From Micromonospora sp. WMMD1120 (lineage in GTDB: Bacteria; Actinomycetota; Actinomycetes; Mycobacteriales; Micromonosporaceae): a stretch of DNA of 64,000 nucleotides. Of the stretch, positions 52,564-61,641 are shown in pieces (within the stretch, counting starts at the first letter, position 1; every line of letters starts with the position of its first letter). A model generated the notes under the pieces. It was given only the letters and a program-made list of their open reading frames with translations. It ran no database searches and had not been told where the DNA came from. A program made the position numbers and the translations under genes. The DNA lies in assembly GCF_029626235.1 (NCBI RefSeq), contig NZ_JARUBO010000005.1, positions 2,822,501-2,886,500 on the forward strand, in the 5' to 3' direction.

Positions 52564-53529
52564 TTAGCGGGGTGCGACCGGCTTCACCAGCTTGGCGGCG
52601 AGGCGCTCGGGCTTCGGCCAGCGCACCTGCGTCGCCGCGCCCGTCTTCTCGAACAGCCAGATCACCCGGGCGGAGATGTCCACCTGACCGCGCAGGACGC
52701 CGTGCCGGGCGCTGGTCGGGTCGGCGTGGTGCAGGTTGTGCCAGCTCTCACCGAACGACAGGATCGCCAGCGGCCAGAAGTTCGACGCGCGGTCGCCCTG
52801 GCGCATGGCGAACGGACGCTCACCGTAGACGTGGCAGACCGAGTTGATCGCCCAGGTGACGTGGTGCAGCAGGCCGATGCGGACCAGACCGGCCCAGAAG
52901 AAGGCGGTCAGCGCGCCCTGCCAGGACCAGGTCACCAGGCCGCCGATCAGCGCCGGGCCGAGCAGCGACACGGCCACCAGCATCGGGAAGAGGCGGTCCA
53001 CCCGGCTGATGTCCCGGTCGGCGATGAGGTCGGGCGCGAATCGTTCGCGGTTGGACAGTTCCCGGCGGAACAGCCAGCCCACGTGCGCGTGGAACAGCCC
53101 ACGGGTCAGTGCCCAGAAGCTGGTGCCGAAGCGCCACGGGGAGTGCGGGTCACCCTCCAGGTCGGAGAACGCGTGGTGCCGTCGGTGGTCGGCCACCCAC
53201 TGGATGATCTCGCCCTGCACGGCCAGCGAACCCGCCACCGCCAACGTGACCCGCAGCCACCGCTTGGCCTTGAAGGAGCCGTGCGTGAAGTAGCGGTGGA
53301 AGCCAACGGTGATGCCGAGCCCGGAGACGACGTACCAGACCAAGCCGATGATCACGTCCGTCCAGCCCAGCCAGCCGCCCCAGGCCACCGGCACGGCGAC
53401 CAGCAGGGCGACGAAGGGGATCACCACGAACGCCCAGAGGGCGACCAGGATTCCGGAGGACTGGCTGCCGTCGGTGAGTGGCTTGGGACCGGGGGCGGCG
53501 GTGTTGGGATCGAGCAGGGCAGTGGACAC
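52564..53529 (-). CDS. Acyl-CoA delta-9-type desaturase
   Basis: A 321-residue membrane di-iron desaturase. The three histidine boxes are HRYFTH, HRRHH (in WVADHRRHHAFSD) and HNLHH (in SWHNLHHADP), with four membrane helices in between. It introduces a double bond into fatty acyl chains, adjusting membrane fluidity. Start is at 53529, with tandem operator-like sites 43-69 bp upstream. Confidence 0.94.
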   Translation of the reverse strand: MSTALLDPNTAAPGPKPLTDGSQSSGILVALWAFVVIPFVALLVAVPVAWGGWLGWTDVIIGLVWYVVSGLGITVGFHRYFTHGSFKAKRWLRVTLAVAGSLAVQGEIIQWVADHRRHHAFSDLEGDPHSPWRFGTSFWALTRGLFHAHVGWLFRRELSNRERFAPDLIADRDISRVDRLFPMLVAVSLLGPALIGGLVTWSWQGALTAFFWAGLVRIGLLHHVTWAINSVCHVYGERPFAMRQGDRASNFWPLAILSFGESWHNLHHADPTSARHGVLRGQVDISARVIWLFEKTGAATQVRWPKPERLAAKLVKPVAPR

Positions 53530-53571
53530 GGGACCTCGCAGGGGGAGTGGAGACGATCTCTAAGCTACGCC

Positions 53572-53598
53572 TACGTCACCGTAACTTACGGCACCGTA
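53572..53598. promoter_or_regulatory. Tandem operator-like sites upstream of the desaturase
   Basis: TACGTCACCGTA (53572-53583) and TACGGCACCGTA (53587-53598) are two near-identical inverted-repeat sites 15 bp apart centre to centre (arms TACG or TACGG and CCGTA or CGTA). The nearby TetR-type regulator is the obvious candidate. No supported gene is seen between 53599 and 53843. Confidence 0.55.
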
Positions 53599-53843
53599 GA
53601 TCGCACGGGGAAGTTCGAAAAGCGCTCGCGTAGCGCATCGAAGTCGCAGGTCACCGCGCTCAGCCGCAGTGCCGGGCGGAGCCGGGCGTCGATGATGATC
53701 ATCCCTGCCGGGTCGCCCGGCGGGGACGCCCCGCCGCCGGCCACGCCCGCCCGGGGCGGGATGAGCGCTGGCGCCCGCCCATCGGGACGCTAAGGTGTAG
53801 CAGCGGGGTCTCCGTGCCCCGTGCGACGTGCTCGCGTCGCTGA

Positions 53844-53915
53844 TCGGCCGTGGTGTAATTGGCAACACCCGGGTCTTTGGTACCCGTATTTCAGGTTCGA
53901 ACCCTGGCGGCCGAG
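53844..53915 (+). tRNA. tRNA-Gln (anticodon TTG)
   Basis: A 72-nt cloverleaf without encoded CCA. Acceptor TCGGCCG pairs with CGGCCGA; anticodon stem CGGGT pairs with ACCCG around loop CTTTGGT, giving anticodon TTG at 53877-53879; T-arm TCAGG-TTCGAAC-CCTGG. The discriminator is G. Confidence 0.94.
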
Positions 53916-54024
53916 CTGCACACCCGCGTCCCTTTTAGGTTCTGGTGGGGTAAGAGGGGAACGTGCCCGACCCCGCGGTTAGCATGGCCGCGAGAGTGTC
54001 CGCCGTCCCGACGGGAGCCACGTC

Positions 54025-55557
54025 GTGCCCCAGCCCCACCTCCGTACCGTCGTCGTGCTCGCCGCCGGTGAGGGCAAGCGGATGAAGTCGGCACTGCCCA
54101 AGGTGCTGCACCCCCTGCTCGGTCGGACGCTGCTCGGCCACGTGCTGAGCGCCGCCGCCCCGCTCGGCGCGGACCGTACCGTCGTCGTGGTGGGGCACGG
54201 CGCCGACCAGGTGCGCGAGCACCTTGCCGAGGTCGCGCCGACCGCCACCCCCGTGCTCCAGGCCGAGCAACTCGGCACCGGGCACGCCGTCCGGATCGCG
54301 CTGGAGGCCGTGCCGGACGGCGCCGGCACCGTCGTGGTGATCAACGGGGACGTGCCGCTGCTGCGCCCGGAGACGGTGGGCGCGCTGGTGACCGCGCACG
54401 AGGAGGCCGCCGCGGCGGCCACAGTGCTGGCCGCCGAGGTGCCCGATCCGACCGGCCTCGGACGGATCGTGCGGGACGCCGACGGCCGCCTCGAGCAGAT
54501 CGTCGAGGAGCGCGACGCCGACCCGGCGCAGCGGGCGATCCGGGAGATCAACGCGGGCATCTACGCGTTCGACGCGGTCCGGCTGCGCGAGTCGCTGGGC
54601 AAGCTCTCCACCGACAACGACCAGGGCGAGGAGTACCTGACCGACGTCTTCGGCCTGCTCCGCTCGGCCGGCGAGCCGGTCGCCGTGCACGTGGCCGGGG
54701 ACCACGTCGAGACGTTGGGCTGCAACGACCGGGTGGAGCTGGCGACGCTGCGCCGGCTGCTGCGCGACCGGATCAACGAGGCCTGGATGCGTACCGGGGT
54801 GAGCCTGCTCGACCCCGCCACCACCTGGATCGACGTCACGGTGGCGCTGGACCGCGACGCCGTCGTCGAGCAGAACACCCAGCTACGGGGCGGCACGGTC
54901 GTCGGCGCGGGCGCGCTTGTCGGCCCGGACGTGACGCTCGTCGACACGATCGTCGGCCCCGGCGCCTCGGTGGTCCGCAGCCACGCGGTCGGCGCCGAGG
55001 TCGGCGCGGGCGCGACCGTCGGGCCGTACGCGTACCTGCGGCCGGAGGCCCGGTTGGGCGAGAAGGCGAAGGTCGGCACCTTCGTCGAGGTGAAGAACTC
55101 GCAGCTCGGCGCCGGCGCGAAGGTGCCGCACCTGACGTACGTGGGCGACGCGACGATCGGCGAGCAGACCAACATCGGCGCGGCATCGGTCTTCGTCAAC
55201 TACGACGGGGTCAACAAGCACCGCACGGTGATCGGGAGCCACGCGCGGACCGGCGCGGACAACATGTTCGTGGCACCGGTCGAGGTGGGCGACGGGGCGT
55301 ACACGGCCGCCGGTTCGGTCATCGTCGACGACGTGCCGGCGGGCGCGATGGGTGTCGCCCGGGCACGTCAGCGCAACATCGAGGGCTGGGTGGCGAAGCG
55401 GCGCGCCGGCACGGCGGCGGCCGAGGCGGCGCAGCGGGCCGTAGCCGCGAAGGGTGCGTCGGAGGGTGCCGGCACCGCAAGTGACAGTGAGGCAATCCAC
55501 GGGGTGGGCGAGACGGTGGGCGGCGCCTCCGGCACGGGAGATACTGCAACCGACTAG
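54025..55557 (+). CDS. glmU: Bifunctional N-acetylglucosamine-1-phosphate uridyltransferase / glucosamine-1-phosphate acetyltransferase
   Basis: A 510-residue enzyme making UDP-GlcNAc for peptidoglycan. The N-terminal uridylyltransferase domain (about 1-230) has [20 protein letters not shown] and [11 protein letters not shown]; the C-terminal left-handed beta-helix (about 255-450) has many hexapeptide repeats, with [20 protein letters not shown] and [11 protein letters not shown] Gly/Ser-rich tail of about 50 residues follows. GTG 54025. It is followed by prs, as in other actinomycetes. Confidence 0.96.
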   Translation: MPQPHLRTVVVLAAGEGKRMKSALPKVLHPLLGRTLLGHVLSAAAPLGADRTVVVVGHGADQVREHLAEVAPTATPVLQAEQLGTGHAVRIALEAVPDGAGTVVVINGDVPLLRPETVGALVTAHEEAAAAATVLAAEVPDPTGLGRIVRDADGRLEQIVEERDADPAQRAIREINAGIYAFDAVRLRESLGKLSTDNDQGEEYLTDVFGLLRSAGEPVAVHVAGDHVETLGCNDRVELATLRRLLRDRINEAWMRTGVSLLDPATTWIDVTVALDRDAVVEQNTQLRGGTVVGAGALVGPDVTLVDTIVGPGASVVRSHAVGAEVGAGATVGPYAYLRPEARLGEKAKVGTFVEVKNSQLGAGAKVPHLTYVGDATIGEQTNIGAASVFVNYDGVNKHRTVIGSHARTGADNMFVAPVEVGDGAYTAAGSVIVDDVPAGAMGVARARQRNIEGWVAKRRAGTAAAEAAQRAVAAKGASEGAGTASDSEAIHGVGETVGGASGTGDTATD

Positions 55558-55615
55558 TCCCTGACCCACCACCACCGGGTCGGGTACCGCCGACAAAACG
55601 GGAGCAGACGGGCCC

Positions 55616-56596
55616 ATGGGCAGCATCGTCGCCGAAAACCGCAAAAGCCTGATGCTCTTTTCCGGACGGGGCTTTCCGGAGTTGGCCAAGGAGATCGGCG
55701 AGGTGCTCGGCGTCGCGCCGACGCCGGCCGACGCGTACGAGTTCGCCAACGGCGAGATCTTCGTACGGTTCAAGGACTCGGTGCGTGGTTCGGACGCCTT
55801 CGTGGTGCAGTCCGTCACGCACGGGGTGAACACCTGGGTCATGGAGACCCTGATCATGGTGGACGCGCTCAAGCGCGGGTCGGCCAAGCGGATCACGGTA
55901 GTGCTGCCGTTCTACCCGTACGCGCGGCAGGACAAGAAGCACCGCGGTCGGGAGCCGATCTCGGCCCGCCTGGTGGCGGATCTGCTGAAGACCGCCGGCG
56001 CGAACCGCATCCTCACCGTCGACCTGCACACCGCGCAGATCCAGGGCTTCTTCGACGGCCCGGTGGACCACCTCTTCGCGATGGACATCCTCGCCGAGTA
56101 CGTCGAGCACAAGTACGTCGGCCGGCCGATGACGGTCGTGGCGCCGGACTCGGGCCGGGTGCGTGTGGCCGAGCGGTGGACCGACCGGCTGGGCGGTTGC
56201 CCGCTGGCGTTCATCCACAAGACCCGGGACCCGTTGAAGCCCAACCAGGTCGTCGCGAACCGGGTCGTCGGCGAGGTGGAGGGTCGGGTCTGCCTGATCG
56301 TCGACGACATGATCGACACCGGTGGCACGATCGCCAAGGCCGCCGACATCCTCAAGGAGTCGGGCGCGGCGGAGATCGTTGTCGCGTCCACCCACGCGCT
56401 GCTGTCCGATCCGGCGACCGAGCGGCTGAAGAACAGCTCGATCAGCGAGATCGTGGTGACCAACACGCTGCCGCTGCCGCCGGAGAAGCAGCTCGACAAG
56501 CTGACCGTGTTGTCGATCGCGCCGCTGCTGGCGCGGGCGATCCGCGAGGTCTTCGACGACGGGTCGGTGACCACGCTCTTCGGCGGCCTGAGCTGA
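55616..56596 (+). CDS. prs: Ribose-phosphate pyrophosphokinase
   Basis: A 326-residue enzyme making PRPP from ribose 5-phosphate and ATP. Motifs: ARQDKKHRGREPISARLVAD (flexible loop), VVAPDSGRVRVAERW and the PRPP-binding VCLIVDDMIDTGGTI. ATG 55616 follows CGGGAGCAGACGGG. It is 58 bp downstream of glmU. The 322-bp region 56597-56918 after it contains no supported gene and probably holds the rplY promoter and leader. Confidence 0.96.
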   Translation: MGSIVAENRKSLMLFSGRGFPELAKEIGEVLGVAPTPADAYEFANGEIFVRFKDSVRGSDAFVVQSVTHGVNTWVMETLIMVDALKRGSAKRITVVLPFYPYARQDKKHRGREPISARLVADLLKTAGANRILTVDLHTAQIQGFFDGPVDHLFAMDILAEYVEHKYVGRPMTVVAPDSGRVRVAERWTDRLGGCPLAFIHKTRDPLKPNQVVANRVVGEVEGRVCLIVDDMIDTGGTIAKAADILKESGAAEIVVASTHALLSDPATERLKNSSISEIVVTNTLPLPPEKQLDKLTVLSIAPLLARAIREVFDDGSVTTLFGGLS

Positions 56597-56918
56597 GCCT
56601 CGCGCCCCGTCTCGGCAGTGGCGGCGGGGCCTGGCAAACTGGACGAAACGGGACCGGCACGCCGGTGGAAGCCGCACCGACGCGCCGGTCTCGAGGCATG
56701 ACCGGGGACTGCCGGAAACGCTGGAAACAGCTCGGGTAGACTGGTGCGGTTGCCACGGCGAGGGTGCCCGGCGGGCCGCTGAAAAGCGCCGCACGGAGGC
56801 ACCGTCATCGACGCGGTGCTCCGGGCAGTCGTTCATGACGCATGAGCCCCAGCGAGCCCCTCGCCCCAGCACCGCCAGACGACAAGCCGCCGCAGCGAAA
56901 AGCATCAGGAGTTTCCCC

Positions 56919-57608
56919 GTGTCCGAGGTAAAGATCAGCGCCGAGCCCCGCACCGAGTTCGGCAAGGGTGGTGCCCGCCGTACCCGCCGGGCCGGCAAGG
57001 TGCCCGCCGTGCTGTACGGCCACGGCGAGAAGCCCAAGCACATCGCGCTGCCGTCGCGGGAGTTCGCCGCGGCGATCCGCAAGGGCGGTGCCAACCAGCT
57101 CTTCGCGATCGACATCACCGACGGCACCCAGGTGCTGGCGCTGCCGAAGGCGATCCAGCGTGACCCGATCCGGGACACCTTCGAGCACGTCGACCTGCTC
57201 CTGGTCCGGCGGGGCGAGAAGGTCACCGTCGAGGTTCCGGTCCAGCTGACCGGTGAGGCCGCGCGGGACACCCTGATCGTGCACGACCACGACACCCTCT
57301 CGGTGACCGCCGACGCCACCAAGGTTCCGGACCACCTCGAGGCCTCCATCGAGGGCCTGGAGGCGGGCAGCCAGGTCACCGCCGGCGACGTCGACCTGCC
57401 GTCCGGCGTGGAGCTTGCCGCCGACGCGGAGCTGACCGTCGCGTCGGTGACCGCCGCCCCCACCGCCGAGCAGCTCGAGGCGACGCTGCCCGAGGTCGAG
57501 ACGGCCACCGAGGAGGCCGAGGCCGAGGCCGGCGAGACCACCGAGGGCTCCGAGGGCGCGGACGCCCCCGAGGGCGAGGAGACGACCGAGGCGCGCGCCG
57601 AGGCCTGA
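56919..57608 (+). CDS. rplY: 50S ribosomal protein L25/Ctc
   Basis: A 229-residue long-form L25. The 5S rRNA-binding domain (1-95) contains [20 protein letters not shown] and [19 protein letters not shown]; a Ctc-type beta-domain follows, and a Glu/Ala/Thr-rich acidic tail (about 190-229). GTG 56919 after CAGGAG is the start; upstream open codons are unlikely. Confidence 0.94.
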   Translation: MSEVKISAEPRTEFGKGGARRTRRAGKVPAVLYGHGEKPKHIALPSREFAAAIRKGGANQLFAIDITDGTQVLALPKAIQRDPIRDTFEHVDLLLVRRGEKVTVEVPVQLTGEAARDTLIVHDHDTLSVTADATKVPDHLEASIEGLEAGSQVTAGDVDLPSGVELAADAELTVASVTAAPTAEQLEATLPEVETATEEAEAEAGETTEGSEGADAPEGEETTEARAEA

Positions 57609-57624
57609 TCGGTTCGTACAGTGC

Positions 57625-57658
57625 GACAGGCGTCCCCGGGTGCTCGGGGGCGCCTGTC
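57625..57658 (+). terminator. Hairpin terminator after rplY
   Basis: GACAGGCG-T-CCCC (57625-57637) pairs with GGGG-G-CGCCTGTC (57646-57658), 13 bp with one T-G wobble. It lies 17 bp beyond the rplY stop. Confidence 0.7.
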
Positions 57659-57702
57659 GGCGTATCGGCAGGCGGTGGGATGAGCGTCGGGAGGGACGGG
57701 TC

Positions 57703-58293
57703 GTGACTGACGAGTCGGGGCCGTGGCTGGTGGCAGGTCTGGGCAACCCCGGTCGGGAGTACGCCGGCAACCGGCACAACGTCGGGTTCATGGTGGCCGA
57801 GCTGCTGGCCGGCCGTACGGGCGCGCGGTTCGGGCGGCACCGGCGCGCGGTGGCCGAGGTCGCCGAGACGCGCCTGGGGTTCGGCGGGCCGAAGCTGGTG
57901 CTGGCGAAGCCGCTGACCTACATGAACCTCTCCGGTGGGCCGGTGTCCGCGCTGGCGGCGTTCTACAAGGTGCCGACGGCGCAGATCATCGCGGTGCACG
58001 ACGAGCTGGACATCGAGTTCGGCCAGGTGCGGATCAAGTTCGGCGGCGGCGAGGGCGGGCACAACGGCCTGCGCTCGATGTCCAAGTCGTTGGGCACGAA
58101 GGACTACGCCCGGGTGCGCTTCGGTGTCGGCCGACCGCCGGGTCGGCAGGACCCGGCGGATTACGTACTGTCGGATTTCGGCGCGGCCGAGCGCAAGGAG
58201 CTGGATTTCCTTGTCGATCGGGCCGCGGACGTGGTGGAGTCGGTGATCCTCAAGGGCGTGGAGCCGACGCAGAACCTCTACCACGGGGGCTGA
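57703..58293 (+). CDS. pth: Peptidyl-tRNA hydrolase
   Basis: A 196-residue enzyme that recycles peptidyl-tRNA. Motifs: [20 protein letters not shown] with the catalytic His in [30 protein letters not shown] and [21 protein letters not shown] 57703 is the start after GGGAGGGACGGG. It follows rplY, a frequent pair in actinobacteria. Confidence 0.95.
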   Translation: MTDESGPWLVAGLGNPGREYAGNRHNVGFMVAELLAGRTGARFGRHRRAVAEVAETRLGFGGPKLVLAKPLTYMNLSGGPVSALAAFYKVPTAQIIAVHDELDIEFGQVRIKFGGGEGGHNGLRSMSKSLGTKDYARVRFGVGRPPGRQDPADYVLSDFGAAERKELDFLVDRAADVVESVILKGVEPTQNLYHGG

Positions 58294-58424
58294 GCCGGGC
58301 GGGGCGTACCGGGTCGGACACAGTCGGCCGGTAGTCTGCGCCTTTCGGCGTGCCGCGACCGGCGACGCGAGTCGCGGCGGATCGGCCCGTGCGGGCAGCG
58401 CGGGGAGGCGACGGGAGCGGGCAG

Positions 58425-59255
58425 ATGAGCAGTCCTCCGATGATCGACGGCGCGTTCGCCAGATGGCTGGCGTCCCGGGCCGGGCAGGCGTTGCTCGACC
58501 TGCGCACCGAGATGGGTTTCGCGGACACCGGCGCGCTCAAGTCGGCCGGTGACAAGGTGTCGCACGACCTGATCCGCACGGAGCTGGCGAAGTGGCGTCC
58601 GGGTGACGCGGTGCTCTCCGAGGAGGACGAGGGGTCGCGGCTGGCCTGGGCCGCCGAGGTCAACACCGGAGCGGTGTCGCGGTTGATTGCCGATCGCGTG
58701 TGGATCATCGACCCGCTGGACGGCACCCGCGAGTTCTCCGAGGAGGGCCGCTCGGACTGGGCGGTGCACGTGGCCCTGTGGGCGCGTAACGCGCCGAGCC
58801 CGCACGGGCTGGTGGCCGGGGCGGTGGGGCTGCCGGCCCAGCACCGGGTGCTGGCCACCGACTATCCACCGGCGTACCCACCGATGACCGTCGAGGCGGC
58901 CATTGCCGGCGAGCGGAAGATCCGCCTGGCGGCGAGCCGGAGCCGGCCGCCGGTCTTCCTGACCGACCTGGCCGAGGACGTCGGGGCGCACCTGGTGCCG
59001 ATGGGCTCGGCGGGCGCGAAGATCGCCGCGGTGGTGACCGGTGAGGTGGACGCGTACATCCACGCCGGTGGGCAGTACGAGTGGGATTCGGCGGCACCGA
59101 TCGCTGTGGCGACGGCCACCGGACTGCACGCTTCCCGGATCGACGGTTCTGCGCTGAAATACAACGAGGCGGATCCACGCCTGCCGGACCTGTTGGTCTG
59201 CCGCAAGGATCTCGCCAGCCGGTTGCTTGCAGCGCTGCAGAGGCATTCCGGGTAG
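58425..59255 (+). CDS. cysQ: 3'(2'),5'-bisphosphate nucleotidase (CysQ-like)
   Basis: A 276-residue inositol-monophosphatase-fold enzyme that removes the 3'-phosphate of PAP or PAPS. Motifs: VLSEEDEGS and DPLDGTREFSEEG (metal ligands), and GGQYEWDSAAPIAVA. Position 74 bp before cysD supports a sulfur-assimilation role, clearing PAP or controlling PAPS. ATG 58425 begins MSSPPMIDGAFARW. Confidence 0.9.
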   Translation: MSSPPMIDGAFARWLASRAGQALLDLRTEMGFADTGALKSAGDKVSHDLIRTELAKWRPGDAVLSEEDEGSRLAWAAEVNTGAVSRLIADRVWIIDPLDGTREFSEEGRSDWAVHVALWARNAPSPHGLVAGAVGLPAQHRVLATDYPPAYPPMTVEAAIAGERKIRLAASRSRPPVFLTDLAEDVGAHLVPMGSAGAKIAAVVTGEVDAYIHAGGQYEWDSAAPIAVATATGLHASRIDGSALKYNEADPRLPDLLVCRKDLASRLLAALQRHSG

Positions 59256-59329
59256 CCTGAGCAGACTTCTTGACAAGTCCGACCGGAAAGGTCTGGAAAT
59301 CGGATGAGCGAGCGAATCGAGCCGGTGTC

Positions 59330-60241
59330 ATGACCACTCCCGCGGCATACCAGGTCTCCCACCTGGACGCGCTGGAGGCGGAGAGCATCTTCGTGATGCG
59401 CGAGGTGGTCGCCGAGATGGAACGCCCGGTGCTGCTCTTCTCCGGTGGCAAGGACTCGATCGTCATGCTCCGGCTGGCGCAGAAGGCGTTCGCCCCGGCC
59501 AACATCCCCTTCCCGGTCATGCACGTCGACACCGGGCACAACTTCCCCGAGGTCCTGGAATACCGCGACCAACGGGTCGCCGAGCTCGGACTGCAACTCG
59601 TGGTGGCGAGCGTCCCGGAGGCCCTGGCCAGCGGCCTGGTCCGGGAGTCCGCCGACGGCATGCGCAACCGGATCCAGACGCCGGTGCTGCTGGACGCGGT
59701 CGAGAAGCACCGCTTCGACGCGCTGTTCGGCGGTGCCCGCCGGGACGAGGAGAAGGCCCGCGCCAAGGAGCGGGTGTTCAGCTTCCGTGACGAGTTCGGC
59801 CAGTGGGACCCGAAGAACCAGCGGCCGGAGCTGTGGTCGCTGTACAACGGCCGGCACCACGCGGGCGAGTCGATCAGGGTCTTTCCGCTGTCCAACTGGA
59901 CCGAGCTGGACGTCTGGCACTACATCGCCCGGGAGCGCATCCCGCTGCCCTCGATCTACTACGCGCACGAGCGTGAGGTGATCGAGCGGGACGGCATGTT
60001 CTACGCCGTCAACGAGTTCTTCCGGCCCCGCGCGGGTGAGGAGCGGTTCAAGGCCCAGGTGCGCTACCGCACCGTCGGCGACGCCTCCTGCACCGCGGCG
60101 GTCCGCTCCGAGGCGGACACCGTGGAGAAGGTCATCGAGGAGGTGGCGGCCACCCGGATCACCGAGCGCGGCGCCACCCGCGGCGACGACCGGGTCAGCG
60201 AGGCCGCCATGGAGGACCGCAAGCGGGAGGGCTACTTCTGA
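59330..60241 (+). CDS. cysD: Sulfate adenylyltransferase subunit 2
   Basis: A 303-residue ATP-PPase-type catalytic subunit that makes APS from sulfate and ATP. The PP-loop is LLFSGGKDSIVMLRLA; further motifs are HVDTGHNFPEVLEYRD, FGGARRDEEKARAKERVFS and the C-terminal EDRKREGYF. Its stop shares one base with the cysN start (TGATG). A TTGACA sequence near 59271 could be a -35 element, but there is no convincing -10. Confidence 0.95.
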   Translation: MTTPAAYQVSHLDALEAESIFVMREVVAEMERPVLLFSGGKDSIVMLRLAQKAFAPANIPFPVMHVDTGHNFPEVLEYRDQRVAELGLQLVVASVPEALASGLVRESADGMRNRIQTPVLLDAVEKHRFDALFGGARRDEEKARAKERVFSFRDEFGQWDPKNQRPELWSLYNGRHHAGESIRVFPLSNWTELDVWHYIARERIPLPSIYYAHEREVIERDGMFYAVNEFFRPRAGEERFKAQVRYRTVGDASCTAAVRSEADTVEKVIEEVAATRITERGATRGDDRVSEAAMEDRKREGYF

Positions 60242-61536
60242 TGACCACCGAGACCGTGGCGCCGACCGCCGAGACGCGGGCGATGGACCTGCTCCGCTTC
60301 GCCACCGCCGGCAGCGTGGACGACGGCAAGTCCACACTGATCGGTCGCCTGCTCTACGACACCAAGTCGCTCTTCACCGACCAGTTGGCCGCCGTGGAGG
60401 CGGTCAGCGCGGCCCGTGGCGACGAATACACCAACCTGGCGTTGCTCACCGACGGCCTGCGGGCCGAGCGCGAGCAGGGCATCACCATCGACGTGGCGTA
60501 CCGCTACTTCGCCACCCCGCGGCGCAAGTTCATCATCGCCGACACCCCAGGACACATCCAGTACACCCGCAACATGGTCACCGGGGCCTCGACGGCCGAT
60601 CTGGCGTTGATCCTGGTGGACGCGCGCAAGGGTCTGGTCGAGCAGTCCCGCCGGCACGCGTTCCTGTGCTCGCTGCTGCGGGTGCCGCACCTCGTCCTCT
60701 GTGTCAACAAGATGGACCTGGTCGACTGGTCGCAGGAGGTCTACGAGCGCATCGCCGACGAGTTCACCGCGTTCGCCGCGAAGCTCGACGTCCCGGACCT
60801 GACCGTGGTGCCGATCTCCGCGCTGCGCGGCGACAACATCGTCAGCCGCTCGGACAACATGCAGTGGTACGAGGGACCGTCCCTGCTGCACCACCTGGAG
60901 CGGGTGCACATCGCGAGTGACCGCAACCTGGTCGACGTCCGGTTCCCGGTGCAGTACGTGATCCGTCCGCAGTCCACCACCGTCACCGACTACCGTGGTT
61001 ACGCCGGTCAGGTCGCCTCCGGCGTGCTCAAGCCGGGCGACGAGGTGATGGTGCTGCCGTCCGGCTTCACCAGCCGGATCGCCGCCGTGGAGACCGCCGA
61101 CGGGCCGGTCGCCGAGGCGTTCCCGCCGATGTCGGTGACGGTACGACTGGCCGACGAGATCGACATCTCGCGGGGTGACCTGATCTGCCGGCCGAACAAC
61201 GCGCCAGCGGTCGCCCAGGACATCGAGGCGATGGTCTGCTGGATGGACGAGACGGCCCCGCTGCGGGTCGGCGGCAAGTACGCCATCAAGCACACCACCC
61301 GCTCGGCACGCGCCATCGTCCGCGGGTTGCACTACCGACTGGACATCAACTCGCTGCACCGCGACGAGTCGGCCGCCGAGCTGCGGCTCAACGAGATCGG
61401 CCGGGTGCGCCTGCGGACGACGGTGCCGCTGCTCGCCGACGAGTACCGCCGCAACCGCACCACCGGAGGCTTCGTCATCATCGACGAGACCACCAACCGC
61501 ACGGTAGGCGCCGCCATGATCGTCGAAGCGGGCTGA
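60241..61536 (+). CDS. cysN: Sulfate adenylyltransferase subunit 1 (GTPase)
   Basis: A 431-residue GTPase subunit that drives APS synthesis. G-motifs: GSVDDGKSTLIGRLLYD (P-loop), DTPGHIQYTRNM and CVNKMDLVDW, followed by elongation-factor-like beta-barrel domains. It ends without the C-terminal APS kinase domain found in CysNC fusions, so APS kinase would be encoded elsewhere, if present. Translationally coupled to cysD. Confidence 0.95.
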   Translation: MTTETVAPTAETRAMDLLRFATAGSVDDGKSTLIGRLLYDTKSLFTDQLAAVEAVSAARGDEYTNLALLTDGLRAEREQGITIDVAYRYFATPRRKFIIADTPGHIQYTRNMVTGASTADLALILVDARKGLVEQSRRHAFLCSLLRVPHLVLCVNKMDLVDWSQEVYERIADEFTAFAAKLDVPDLTVVPISALRGDNIVSRSDNMQWYEGPSLLHHLERVHIASDRNLVDVRFPVQYVIRPQSTTVTDYRGYAGQVASGVLKPGDEVMVLPSGFTSRIAAVETADGPVAEAFPPMSVTVRLADEIDISRGDLICRPNNAPAVAQDIEAMVCWMDETAPLRVGGKYAIKHTTRSARAIVRGLHYRLDINSLHRDESAAELRLNEIGRVRLRTTVPLLADEYRRNRTTGGFVIIDETTNRTVGAAMIVEAG

Positions 61537-61543
61537 CCGGTCC

Positions 61544-61591
61544 GCTGCCACGTCACGATCGCGCTCGGCTGCCACGTCACGATCGCGCTCG
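61544..61591. repeat. Perfect 24-bp tandem duplication after cysN
   Basis: Two directly adjacent identical 24-bp units, 61544-61567 and 61568-61591, beginning GCTGCCACGTCACG and ending GCGCTCG, eight bases beyond the cysN stop. Confidence 0.9.
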
Positions 61592-61597
61592 ATCCAG

Positions 61598-61636
61598 GAT
61601 GTAGTGGCCTCGTCCAACGGGCGAGGCCACTACATC
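61598..61636 (+). terminator. Hairpin terminator of the cys operon next to the insertion sequence
   Basis: GATGTAGTGGCCTCG (61598-61612) pairs perfectly over 15 bp with CGAGGCCACTACATC (61622-61636), loop of nine. Its right arm runs into the target duplication of the insertion sequence. Confidence 0.75.
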
Positions 61637-61641
61637 AATGA
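61632..61641. repeat. Target site duplication, left copy
   Basis: ACATCAATGA immediately left of the insertion sequence, identical to 63174-63183. Confidence 0.85.

Noticed and set aside
55319..57541. 740-codon minus-strand open frame
   Set aside because: Antisense to glmU, prs and rplY; a product of high GC at third positions.
59256..59329. Possible sulfur-responsive riboswitch upstream of cysD
   Set aside because: Only 74 bp lie between cysQ and cysD, and no SAM-riboswitch core or terminator is visible.
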